From Sphingomonadaceae bacterium (GTDB lineage: Bacteria > Pseudomonadota > Alphaproteobacteria > Sphingomonadales > Sphingomonadaceae), in assembly GCA_016742125.1 (NCBI GenBank), contig JACVCM010000017.1, forward strand, positions 1-13,897: a stretch of 13,897 nt of DNA, read 5' to 3'. The position numbers and the translations under genes are program-made. Positions 1 through 7,085 of this stretch are shown here, piece after piece (the first letter of the stretch is position 1; each line of letters opens with the position of its first letter). The notes beneath the pieces are model-generated. The model did not search any database and was not told where the DNA came from. It saw only the letters and a program-made list of their open reading frames with translations.

Positions 1-1469
1 CGGAGCGCGCCAAAGCTGCACAGGGTGAAGATTATGGAGGGTAAGGGCGTTTTGCCGCCCCCTGCTGGTACCAGGTCCTGCGAGTTCATGCCGAAATCGC
101 CATCGCCTAGCAAAGTCACAACCTGACGATCGGGTGCCGCGAGCTTGGCACCAATGGCCGCCGGCAATGCCCAGCCCATCGAACCCGAACCGGCTGGTGA
201 ATGGCTTTGATCCCATTGCTTTACACGCACCGCATAGCCGAACTGGGTGTTATAGCCCATGCCGATCAGAAATATCGTGTCGTCGTCGAACACTTCCTCA
301 ACCAGTTTGGTCACCAGTTGCGGCTTGATTGGGGTAGCGTCGAGGTCGGTTTTGTAGAAGCGCTGCCATTGATCGTCGATCAATTCCTTGACGCGCGCTG
401 CACGCGGGCTGTCTTCACTCAGGGGGTTGGCGATGCCGCGCTCAACCGCGCGATCGAGTAGATCCTGTGCAAAGGTCACAGCGTCGGCGTGGATGCCCAG
501 ATCAACCTCATATTGATCGCCGATCACCGAGGGGTCGCGTTCGACTTGAACAATTTTGGCGTGGTCCTTGATCAGCGACCAGTTGATCAAGTTGACGTTG
601 ATGAACCCGAAATCGAGCCCAATGACCAGATCGGCGTCCTTCATCAGTTGGTTCGAAGCGGCCGTGCCGAAATGGCCGACCGGGCCGCTCGCGAGTGGGT
701 GAAATTCGCTGATCACGCCGCGCCCAACCTCAGTGGTCATCACGGGGATGGACAGCGCTTCGGCCAATTTGGTGATGACCGGTTGGCCACCCTCCATCCG
801 CACAGTGTTGCCGCAAGCGATGACGGGAGCCTTCGCCGACTGGATCAGATCGAGCACCGCATCGACCGCCCATGCCTCAGCGCGCGGCCGGTTGGCGACC
901 TGTTTAAGTTTCGGCCTGCCCTTGAGCGACAGGTCGGTTGAATCGATGGTGATCGAGCGCGGATAAATATCCTTCGGCACGTCGATATGCACTGCGCCGG
1001 GGCGGCCAGATGTCGCGATCTGGAAAGCCTTACGCATGATGCGGTTGACGTCCTTCGCCTCGCGCACCTGTTCATTATATTTGGTAACCTTCGAAAAGAC
1101 GCCCATCACATCAAATTCGTGCCAGATGTTCCGTTCCAGCCGAAACGTGTCCATGTTCGACGATAGCATCATTAGCGGGGCTGAGTCCTTCAACGCGGAC
1201 CAGATGCCCATGACCGAGTTGGACACCGATGGGCCAACGTGCAGCGCACACACACCGACACCGCCGGTCACGCGCGCATAGGCATCGGCCATCGACGTCG
1301 TGCCGGTTTCAAAGCGCGTGGTGACATAGCGGATTTCGTCCTTGCGCTGATCGAGCGCGTCGAGCAGCGGCAATATGGTGTCGCCGGTCATCCCGAAAAC
1401 AACCTTGATCCCCTGTTCGATTAGCGAGTTCACGATTGCTTGTGCCGCGTTCATATCCTCTGTCGCCAT
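1..1469 (-). CDS. Thiamine-diphosphate-dependent enzyme (acetolactate synthase/decarboxylase-like), 3' end cut by window edge
   Basis: An open frame of 489 codons runs from ATG at 1469 off the left edge; family members are about 550-580 residues, so the last 60-90 are missing. The start is preceded by AAGGA with about 7 nt spacing and lies 30 bp after the aldehyde dehydrogenase stop, so the two are co-transcribed. The N-terminal PYR domain has the catalytic Glu (E54, in TTRFETG) that activates ThDP, followed by GVCALHVGPS. A central domain resembles that of acetolactate synthases (SGRPGAVHIDVP). The C-terminal PP domain has GDGDFGMNSQDL (residues 454-465). At the metal-ligand position usually occupied by NN there is T481-L482. 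ThDP enzymes of this fold decarboxylate 2-oxo acids, make acetolactate, or cleave 2-hydroxyacyl-CoA; the substrate is not decidable here. Being next to an aldehyde dehydrogenase fits an aldehyde product. Confidence 0.85.
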   Translation of the reverse strand, partial: MATEDMNAAQAIVNSLIEQGIKVVFGMTGDTILPLLDALDQRKDEIRYVTTRFETGTTSMADAYARVTGGVGVCALHVGPSVSNSVMGIWSALKDSAPLMMLSSNMDTFRLERNIWHEFDVMGVFSKVTKYNEQVREAKDVNRIMRKAFQIATSGRPGAVHIDVPKDIYPRSITIDSTDLSLKGRPKLKQVANRPRAEAWAVDAVLDLIQSAKAPVIACGNTVRMEGGQPVITKLAEALSIPVMTTEVGRGVISEFHPLASGPVGHFGTAASNQLMKDADLVIGLDFGFINVNLINWSLIKDHAKIVQVERDPSVIGDQYEVDLGIHADAVTFAQDLLDRAVERGIANPLSEDSPRAARVKELIDDQWQRFYKTDLDATPIKPQLVTKLVEEVFDDDTIFLIGMGYNTQFGYAVRVKQWDQSHSPAGSGSMGWALPAAIGAKLAAPDRQVVTLLGDGDFGMNSQDLVPAGGGKTPLPSIIFTLCSFGAL

Positions 1470-1499
1470 AATGCGTCCTTTTTGCTGAATGGATTCCGG

Positions 1500-2996
1500 T
1501 CAGGCCGGGATGATGATGTGTTTGAATTCCAGAAATTCTTCAAAACCGCTGTCACCGCCCTCGCCGCCGATCCCGCTTTGTTTGTAACCACCAAATGCGA
1601 TGTCGGCGCGTTGCGGCCCTCCGCCGTTGATCGCGACATTGCCCGACTGGATGCGCAGCGCGACCGCGATCGCCTGCTCCTCGTCGCCCCAGATATTGGC
1701 GTTGAGGCCATAGCGGGTCTGGTTGGCAATCCCGATTGCCTCGTCGATGCTGTCATAAGGGATAAGCACGCCGACGGGGCCGAATAGCTCGGTCTGCGCA
1801 ATTGGAGCGTTATTGTCGAGATTGCCGAGCAGCACGGGGGTCATGAAATAACCGCCAAGGCTGGTGTTGGTTGGACCTCCACCTGCCAAAATCCTTGCGC
1901 CAAGGCCTACTTCATCGTGCACCGCCTGTTCGACCCGCGCACGATGATCGTCGCGAATCAGCGGGCCGACCCAAGTTTCTTCGAGCCAGGGGTCACCGAT
2001 CGGAATGTCCGGAATGGTCACGCGTGCGGCCTCGACATAGGTGTCGTAGCTTTCGCGCGGGACCAATGTGCGCGAGGTTACTGCGCAGCCTTGCCCTGCA
2101 TTGCGGAACAGGCGGCGCAGCGATGCAGCTGCGACATCGGCGGGGTTGACCCCCGGCAGGACGATATTCGGCGATTTGCCACCGAGTTCAAGCAGCACTT
2201 TTTTGGATGTTGCGGCCCCCTGTCGCATCACATCGGCGCCAACGGCATTCGATCCAGTGAATGTCACCATGTCGACGGCATCATGCGATGTCAGTATCCG
2301 GCCGATGTCAGGCCCACCGAAGACCAAGTTCGCAATACCCGCCGGCACGCCCGCCTGCTCCACCAGCCGCATGAAGGCGAGCGCAGTCAGTTGCGCGCGC
2401 GGGGAAGGCAGCAGTACAACCGAACAACCCGCAGCGAGCGCCATTGCCACTTTCCAGACATAAGCAATGTAAGGCACGTTATAAGGGGTAAGCGCCGTGA
2501 CCACGCCATAGCCTTCGCGTTGGACAAGCCCCCGCGTTTTGGCCCAGGGGTCGGTATTGAGCGTCCTTACCCAACCCCCGGCGGGGCCACGCGCGGCCTT
2601 ATCCGCGATCCAACGCAGGCTCTCAATCGGCCCCTCCATATTCAGGGTGCGGGCAAGCGAGCGCGGGCAGCCACCTTCGGTAATGAAAATCTCGATCAGC
2701 GCTTCCTGATGTTCGACCATCAGGTGGTGCAGCTTTACCAGCACCTCGGCCCGCGACTCGGGGGTAGCGCGCGACCATGTCCCGCCATCGAAACTGCGGC
2801 GCGCAGCCATGATGGCTTGCTCGACCTGTACCGTGCTGGCCCCGTTGATTTCGCCCAGCTGCATCGCCTGCGTCGGATCGATCACGGGAAACGGAGTGCC
2901 GGCCCCTGCCACCCATTCGCCATCAATGTAGAGCGTCGGATTGCGGACGAGCTGCTTCGCAATAATGCTGGCTTGCTCAGGCAGATCCACGCGCAT
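1500..2996 (-). CDS. NAD(P)-dependent aldehyde dehydrogenase (ALDH superfamily)
   Basis: This 498-residue protein has the full length of soluble ALDHs, which oxidise aldehydes to acids. Visible motifs: TPYNVP (oxyanion Asn173), FTGS (246-249), general base E270 in ELGGK, nucleophile C304 in NAGQGC, and ELFGPV near the C-terminus. The usual cofactor-ribose Lys of the KPS/KPA motif is Leu here (L196 in VVLLPSP), which is unusual. The Shine-Dalgarno AAAGGA touches the ATG at 2996 with no spacing, while the GTG two codons later (2990) has 6 nt spacing, so translation may start at 2990. A good promoter with an operator-like palindrome lies upstream (3064-3092). The ThDP enzyme follows 30 bp downstream; the probable role is oxidation of an aldehyde made in the same pathway. 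Confidence 0.93.
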   Translation of the reverse strand: MRVDLPEQASIIAKQLVRNPTLYIDGEWVAGAGTPFPVIDPTQAMQLGEINGASTVQVEQAIMAARRSFDGGTWSRATPESRAEVLVKLHHLMVEHQEALIEIFITEGGCPRSLARTLNMEGPIESLRWIADKAARGPAGGWVRTLNTDPWAKTRGLVQREGYGVVTALTPYNVPYIAYVWKVAMALAAGCSVVLLPSPRAQLTALAFMRLVEQAGVPAGIANLVFGGPDIGRILTSHDAVDMVTFTGSNAVGADVMRQGAATSKKVLLELGGKSPNIVLPGVNPADVAAASLRRLFRNAGQGCAVTSRTLVPRESYDTYVEAARVTIPDIPIGDPWLEETWVGPLIRDDHRARVEQAVHDEVGLGARILAGGGPTNTSLGGYFMTPVLLGNLDNNAPIAQTELFGPVGVLIPYDSIDEAIGIANQTRYGLNANIWGDEEQAIAVALRIQSGNVAINGGGPQRADIAFGGYKQSGIGGEGGDSGFEEFLEFKHIIIPA

Positions 2997-3063
2997 TCCT
3001 TTCTAACCGGGCGGCGACACTTCGGGTCATAGCTTGACGTTTACATGCAAGCGCACTTAATGC

Positions 3064-3092
3064 AGTATATTATAGCTTTTTAATATAGTCAA
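3064..3092 (-). promoter_or_regulatory. Sigma-70-type promoter of the aldehyde dehydrogenase/ThDP enzyme operon
   Basis: Read on the minus strand, TTGACT (3092-3087) and TATACT (3069-3064) are separated by exactly 17 nt, a near-consensus -35/-10 pair, leaving a leader of about 60 nt before the gene. The spacer contains the AGCTATAAT element seen in other promoters of this window. It is inferred from sequence only. Confidence 0.6.
3066..3087. promoter_or_regulatory. Palindromic operator candidate inside the aldehyde dehydrogenase promoter
   Basis: Perfect 7-bp inverted repeat TATATTA-N8-TAATATA. It fills the space between the -35 and -10 hexamers and overlaps both edges, the classic place for a repressor to block RNA polymerase. 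Its size (22 bp, AT-rich) suits a dimeric winged-helix regulator such as the MarR protein at 12419-12940; that link is an inference. Confidence 0.5.
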
Positions 3093-3185
3093 TTCATCTG
3101 CTCTGCGCCCGCAGACCTGTCGGGTTTTAGCGTTCAACATGCTGATAATAAAGTATTATTATGCTCACGAGGGAAGTGAACCGGT

Positions 3186-4091
3186 CTAATCATCTGGATG
3201 GCTGTTGGTATTGGGCTGGTCGGGCAGCGGAATAAACTCGTCCGCATCGTCCACGATGATCGGGAAGCGTCCGGCTTTCCAGTCTTCGCGGGCCTGCGCG
3301 ATGCGGCTCCGGTCCGACGAGACGAAATTCCACCACGCATAGCGCGGTGTCGTGAACGCCTGCCCGCCCAGCAGGATCAGTCGCGCGCTGGTGGCGGTGG
3401 TCAGCTTTGCCGGTATTCCGGGTTGCAGGACGTACATGCGGAACGGTTCAAGTGGCAGGTCATCGAGCGTCGCAGCACCGTCGATGAGCAGCAGTGCGCG
3501 TTCGTCTGCTTCGGCATCGACAGGCAGCCTGCCGCCGGATTGCAGCGCGATATCAGCAAAGATGGTGGCGGCGTGCTGTTTAGTCGGTGCCGTTTTGCCC
3601 CACAGCGAACCCATCAGTATCCGCGCGCTCGCTTGGCCATCATCGATCAGCGGCAGATCGGCGCGGCCGACATTCTGGAAGGCCGGGTCGATATCTTCCT
3701 GCCCGTCGGGCAAGGCCAGCCAGGTTTGCATTCCCGCTGCGCCGAAACCACCTGCACGCTGATCAGCCGGGGACCGTTCGCTATGGACGATCCCGCGCCC
3801 GGCGGTCATCAGGTTGATGTCGCCAGCATCGATCCGCTGGAATGTGCCCAGCGAATCGCGATGATCAATCGCCCCATTGAAAAGATAGGTGAGCGTCGAC
3901 AGGTGCAGATGCGGATGCGGGCGGACGTCAAGCCCGCTGCCAATGTCCGCGTCGGCGCGGGTGAACTGATCGACGAAGATGAACGGCCCCACCATCACCC
4001 GTTGCGGCTGGGGCAGATAGCGATGGACCGAAAAATCGCCAAGATCGTGAGAGACGGGTGTGATTTCCAAAGGCACCTGCATTGCTCGCAT
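3186..4091 (-). CDS. Pirin family protein (bicupin)
   Basis: 301 residues from ATG 4091, chosen because AGGAG (4103-4099) lies 7 nt upstream; the frame stays open to 4172, but that extension lies inside the amidase gene. Pirins are iron-binding bicupins; bacterial members are reported as quercetinase-like dioxygenases or as regulators of central metabolism. The metal ligands of the N-terminal cupin are all present: H59 and H61 in PHPHLHLST, H103 and E105 in GRGIVHSER. HRDSLG is also typical of the family. The second cupin and C-terminal pirin domain follow (FGGQAF-like segment as LLGGQAF, about residue 243). The ribosome-binding site overlaps the amidase stop codon (4102), so the two genes are tightly coupled. 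Its role here could be ring cleavage, redox sensing or none specific; not resolvable from sequence. Confidence 0.9.
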   Translation of the reverse strand: MRAMQVPLEITPVSHDLGDFSVHRYLPQPQRVMVGPFIFVDQFTRADADIGSGLDVRPHPHLHLSTLTYLFNGAIDHRDSLGTFQRIDAGDINLMTAGRGIVHSERSPADQRAGGFGAAGMQTWLALPDGQEDIDPAFQNVGRADLPLIDDGQASARILMGSLWGKTAPTKQHAATIFADIALQSGGRLPVDAEADERALLLIDGAATLDDLPLEPFRMYVLQPGIPAKLTTATSARLILLGGQAFTTPRYAWWNFVSSDRSRIAQAREDWKAGRFPIIVDDADEFIPLPDQPNTNSHPDD

Positions 4092-4101
4092 TGCTCGACT
4101 C

Positions 4102-5472
4102 CTAAATTTCGGCCCTGGCCAAGGGCGTGAACAGCGTCTCCAGCGTCGCGGCCAAGCGAAGCAATTGGGCATCTTGGCCCACCTTGCCCATCACGCTGAG
4201 CCCGACCGGCAGGCCGCCCGCCAGCCCGATCGGCAGGCTGATCGCTGGTGCGCCTATCATATTCGCGATCGACGGATTGCGCAGCGCCAAAAGATTGGTG
4301 CGACCATAAAGATCATCATCGGCCAGCAGGTCCGCCAGCTTGGGCGCGGTCATCGGCACAGTTGGCATCAGCATCGCGGTATAGGGCGCAAGTTCGCGTG
4401 TTGCCTGCGCCTCCAGCATGCTGCGCAGGCGATGCAGATCCGCCAGCGCGGCGACGCCCTGACCCTGACCGCGCAAGATGCGCACCGTCACCCGCGGGTC
4501 GATCAATTCGTCCTTCGCCGTGATCAACTCGGCCAGCCGGGCATAGGTCTCGACCGCCGAAAAGCCGCCATGCGCATTGATGATCGGAATCAGATCAAGC
4601 GATGGCATAGCAATACGTTCAACCAGCGCCCCCTGTTCCTCAAGCGCAGCGACGGCGCGATCAAAGGCAGCGGCGACGCCATCCTCTATGCTGTCAAAGA
4701 CCGGCGCATGGGGGATCGCGAAGCGCAGGCCCCGAAGCGGCATGGGCGTCAGGTCAGCGGCGGCTGTGCCCGCCATTGCCGCGTGCAGGATTGCAACACA
4801 TTCAACGCTGCCCCCCAACGGACCGACCACGTCGAGTGCCTGTGACAGTGGAAATATGCCGTCCATAGGCAGGCCGTGGGTCGTCGGCTTCATGCCGACA
4901 ATGCCGCAAAAGGCCGCCGTTATCCGGCACGATCCGCCGGTGTCAGTGCCGATCGCACCCAGCGCCATACCGTCGGTGATCGACACCGCCGCCCCGGCCG
5001 ACGAACCGCCGGGAATATGTCCCGTAGCGCGATGATAAGGGTTAAGCGGTGTGCCATGATGCGGGTTCAGCCCGAGCCCCGAATAGGCAAATTCGGTCAT
5101 GTTGGTGCAGCCAATCGTAATGAAGCCCGCCCCTTTCAACCGCGCCACCACCAGCGCATCTTCGGTCGCAGCGGGGACCTCGGACAGCGCGATCGACCCG
5201 GCCGCCGTGACCTGCCCGGCCATGTCGATATTGTCCTTGATCGATATTGGTATCCCGGCAAAATAGGGCACAGCATGCCCCTTGCTGCGTGCCTGATCAT
5301 AGCTATCGGCGGCGGCGCGGGCGGCATCGGCATCGACGCTGACAAAGGCCTTGCCCCCCTGGCCATTTTTATCCTCGATTCTGGCCAGACATTGTTCGAC
5401 CAGTGCACGACTGCTGATCGTTCCATGGGAGAGATCGCGCTGAGTCTGAGCCAGTGGTCCTGGGGGAGTCAT
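4102..5472 (-). CDS. Amidase (amidase signature family)
   Basis: 456 residues, normal for amidase-signature hydrolases, which cleave carboxamides to acid plus ammonia or amine. The Ser-cisSer-Lys triad is complete: K79 in SIKDNID, cis-Ser S157 in PGGSSAGAA, and nucleophile S181 in GTDTGGSCR. The stop codon overlaps the pirin ribosome-binding site, so the pair is one operon. The ATG at 5472 is preceded by only a weak GAGG about 11 nt away; the match to the family N-terminus (an LSxGxISSRALVEQ-type helix) supports this start. Upstream the divergent binding-protein gene shares the promoter region. It could release an acid from an amide substrate for the pathway; it does not look like GatA, since no gatB or gatC is near. 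Confidence 0.92.
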   Translation of the reverse strand: MTPPGPLAQTQRDLSHGTISSRALVEQCLARIEDKNGQGGKAFVSVDADAARAAADSYDQARSKGHAVPYFAGIPISIKDNIDMAGQVTAAGSIALSEVPAATEDALVVARLKGAGFITIGCTNMTEFAYSGLGLNPHHGTPLNPYHRATGHIPGGSSAGAAVSITDGMALGAIGTDTGGSCRITAAFCGIVGMKPTTHGLPMDGIFPLSQALDVVGPLGGSVECVAILHAAMAGTAAADLTPMPLRGLRFAIPHAPVFDSIEDGVAAAFDRAVAALEEQGALVERIAMPSLDLIPIINAHGGFSAVETYARLAELITAKDELIDPRVTVRILRGQGQGVAALADLHRLRSMLEAQATRELAPYTAMLMPTVPMTAPKLADLLADDDLYGRTNLLALRNPSIANMIGAPAISLPIGLAGGLPVGLSVMGKVGQDAQLLRLAATLETLFTPLARAEI

Positions 5473-5551
5473 GGTTGATTGCGCCTCTATATGTATTTAT
5501 GTTAAAGCTATACAAAATATATTTCATATTTGCAACGAGGATCGTCCCGCC
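5473..5551. promoter_or_regulatory. Divergent promoter region between amidase and binding-protein genes
   Basis: An AT-rich 79-bp region. For the amidase (minus strand), TTGCAA (5535-5530), 17 nt, then TATAGC (5512-5507). For the binding protein (plus strand), TTGATT (5475-5480), 17 nt, then TATGTT (5498-5503). It holds an AAAGCTATA element (5504-5512) and the palindrome AAATATATTT (5515-5524). The promoter hexamers are moderate matches only. Confidence 0.4.
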
Positions 5552-6466
5552 ATGCAACTCAAGCTCGCACTCCCTGATCTGGTGTCTAATTCCTATTTTC
5601 CTGCGGTGGCCGCGATTGATCTGGGGATGTTTGCCGCGGAAGGACTCGATGCCACACTCGACCTGATTTTCCCCGTGGACAAGGCCTATGCGGATATGCG
5701 GGGTGGCACGGTGGATATTGTCGCTGGGTCGGCGCATTCGGCGGTTGCTGCCTTTCCGGGCTGGCGGGGAGTGCGGCTGCTCTGTGCGCAGGCGCAGGGC
5801 ATGTACTGGGTTCTGGTCATGCGGTCAGATCTGAACCCGCAGCAGAATGACCTGGGCGTGATCCGGGGCAAGCGGATCGGGGCGGCACCCTGGGTTGAAC
5901 AGGGGTTGCGCGGGCTGCTCACTGCTGCCGGCTATGATCTGGCCCTCGACGACATCCAGATCGCGCCGGTGCCGGGGGCCGCTGCGCCGCCGGGTGGCGG
6001 CCCCGTCAATTTCGGCCTGACCGCTGCTGCTGCGCTCCGCGGCGGCCTGATCGACGGGTTCTGGGCCAACGGCATGGGCAAGGAAATCGCGGTCACCGGC
6101 GGCTATGGCAGCGTCGTGCTCGACGTGCGCCGGGGCGACGGACCCAGCGGCTGTTTCGATTATACGCTGGCCAGCATCGCCATGCGCAGCGACACTGACT
6201 CGGCAGTGCAGCAAGCAGTGGTCCGCGCCATTGAGGCAACGCACACGCGACTCAAAGCCGAGCCTGAACTGGCGCTGGAGGTTGCGCGGAAACGCTTTCC
6301 GGACGCCGCCCAGCCGCTGATCGTCGAGCTGATTCGCCGCGACCTGCCTTATTATGAAAGCGGTATTTCTGTCTCCAATTTCAACGCGATGTGTGATTTT
6401 CAGCGGCGCATGGGGCTGTTGGATGATGCCCCGGTTGATCCGGCGAGCGTTTTGGGGTGCGGTTGA
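5552..6466 (+). CDS. NMT1/SsuA-like periplasmic-binding-fold protein, no signal peptide
   Basis: 304 residues from ATG 5552 (GAGG at 5537-5540). The frame is open back to an ATG at 5471, but that would overlap the amidase start and its 27 extra residues do not look like a leader. The protein has the pattern of ABC-type nitrate/sulfonate/taurine binding proteins: an LALPD start, then 'AAIDLGMFAAEGLD', 'GTVDIVAGSAHSAVAAF', 'GKRIGAAPWVEQGLRGLLTAAGYD' in outline, and a C-terminal SNFNAMCDFQRRMGLL. Relatives are normally exported and serve a permease, yet there is no hydrophobic leader and no ABC permease or ATPase in the window. It may be a cytoplasmic ligand-binding protein or an enzyme-like member. 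The CCCFC motif of the THI5 pyrimidine synthases is absent. It is divergent from the amidase and probably shares its inducer. Confidence 0.8.
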   Translation: MQLKLALPDLVSNSYFPAVAAIDLGMFAAEGLDATLDLIFPVDKAYADMRGGTVDIVAGSAHSAVAAFPGWRGVRLLCAQAQGMYWVLVMRSDLNPQQNDLGVIRGKRIGAAPWVEQGLRGLLTAAGYDLALDDIQIAPVPGAAAPPGGGPVNFGLTAAAALRGGLIDGFWANGMGKEIAVTGGYGSVVLDVRRGDGPSGCFDYTLASIAMRSDTDSAVQQAVVRAIEATHTRLKAEPELALEVARKRFPDAAQPLIVELIRRDLPYYESGISVSNFNAMCDFQRRMGLLDDAPVDPASVLGCG

Positions 6467-6493
6467 CGTCGCAGTGCCAGTGATCGGCAGTGC

Positions 6494-6525
6494 TTGAAAA
6501 ATGACTTTACGTCTTATGCTATAAA
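6494..6525 (+). promoter_or_regulatory. Extended -10 promoter candidate for the small membrane protein
   Basis: TGCTATAAA at 6517-6525 is an extended -10 (TGN plus TATAAA). A TTGAAA lies at 6494-6499, 20 nt upstream, too far for an ideal -35. The stretch also carries the GCTATA element found in other promoters of the window. It suggests the membrane gene can be transcribed apart from the binding protein. Confidence 0.4.
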
Positions 6526-6592
6526 ATATATGAATAATGTTGCACTAGTAGGGGCAACCGAATATCCACCTTCCATAGATCGGAGGAAGTCT

Positions 6593-7018
6593 ATGACTTC
6601 ATATCAAATCGGCGCAGTTTGCTATTTTCTCTGGGGCGTGATCCACGCCATTGTAGGGCTGATCGGGATGCGCGCCGCGCGTGGCTCCGATATCACCCCG
6701 GCATTGATGGCGATGGCCAATGGCCGCAATCGTACCGAACCGCAGATTGTCGATCCTGGCCTGATGGGCCTTGTTGGCAACCATGCGTTCAACCTGTTTG
6801 GCTTGGGTGTTTTTTCCGCCGTGTTCGCGGTGATGTTTAATTGGCATAACGACCCGGTTGGATATTGGGCGAATGTCGGCGTCGTCACCGTCGTTGATTT
6901 GGCTTTCATCATCTTTCTGCTCGGCCGCGGTGAGTTCAAACCAAGCGCTGGATTGCCCGGACCTATTCTTTGGGTAGTTGGAACGATCTTCCTGACGATC
7001 GGCTATATGAACGGCTGA
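6593..7018 (+). CDS. Small four-helix integral membrane protein of unknown function
   Basis: 141 residues. ATG 6593 is chosen because a near-perfect GGAGGA (6582-6587) lies 5 nt upstream; the longer frame to a TTG at 6494 has no such site and would cover the promoter. Four hydrophobic stretches are visible: about residues 6-26, 64-83, 91-111 and 121-139. A hydrophilic loop between helices 1 and 2 includes NGRNRTEPQ. The size and topology resemble DoxX-like/TQO-type small membrane proteins, but I do not recognise a named family. The gene follows the binding protein by 126 bp and converges on a DoxX-like gene, with a hairpin terminator between. It could aid transport or handle quinones, but nothing in the sequence decides this. 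Confidence 0.75.
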   Translation: MTSYQIGAVCYFLWGVIHAIVGLIGMRAARGSDITPALMAMANGRNRTEPQIVDPGLMGLVGNHAFNLFGLGVFSAVFAVMFNWHNDPVGYWANVGVVTVVDLAFIIFLLGRGEFKPSAGLPGPILWVVGTIFLTIGYMNG

Positions 7019-7033
7019 ACGGTATGAATAAGC

Positions 7034-7053
7034 CCCTCCCCTTTAGGGGAGGG
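7034..7053. terminator. Bidirectional hairpin terminator / sphingomonad-type intergenic hairpin
   Basis: CCCTCCCC-TTTA-GGGGAGGG is a perfect 8-bp stem with a 4-nt loop, between two convergent genes. A second stem, GGGAGT (7063-7068) with ACTCCC (7078-7083) and a 9-nt loop, follows before the DoxX-like stop. No long T-tract follows either stem, so it may be an attenuating or repeat element rather than a textbook intrinsic terminator. Confidence 0.6.
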
Positions 7054-7085
7054 ATTGAGGTGGGGAGTGTCAACCAGACTCCCAC

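Noticed and set aside
1917..3032. 371-codon plus-strand open frame opposite the aldehyde dehydrogenase
   Set aside because: Its translation is Arg/His-rich and low in hydrophobic patterning, and it lies wholly antisense to a gene with full catalytic motifs.
3145..3159. ATAATA-aag-TATTAT inverted repeat after the pirin gene
   Set aside because: It is short and AT-only in an AT-rich gap, with no T-tract; it could arise by chance, so I do not call a terminator or operator.
3198..4130. 310-codon plus-strand open frame opposite the pirin gene
   Set aside because: It is the antisense shadow of a protein with complete cupin metal ligands.
5471..5551. 27-residue N-terminal extension of the binding protein
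   Set aside because: It would overlap the amidase start and the divergent promoters, and it lacks the charged-hydrophobic-cleavage layout of a signal peptide.
5552..6466. THI5-type pyrimidine (thiamine precursor) synthase
   Set aside because: The CCCFC iron-binding motif is absent and no thiamine gene is nearby.
6494..6592. TTG-started extension of the small membrane protein
   Set aside because: A near-perfect ribosome-binding site directly precedes ATG 6593, and the extension contains the predicted promoter.
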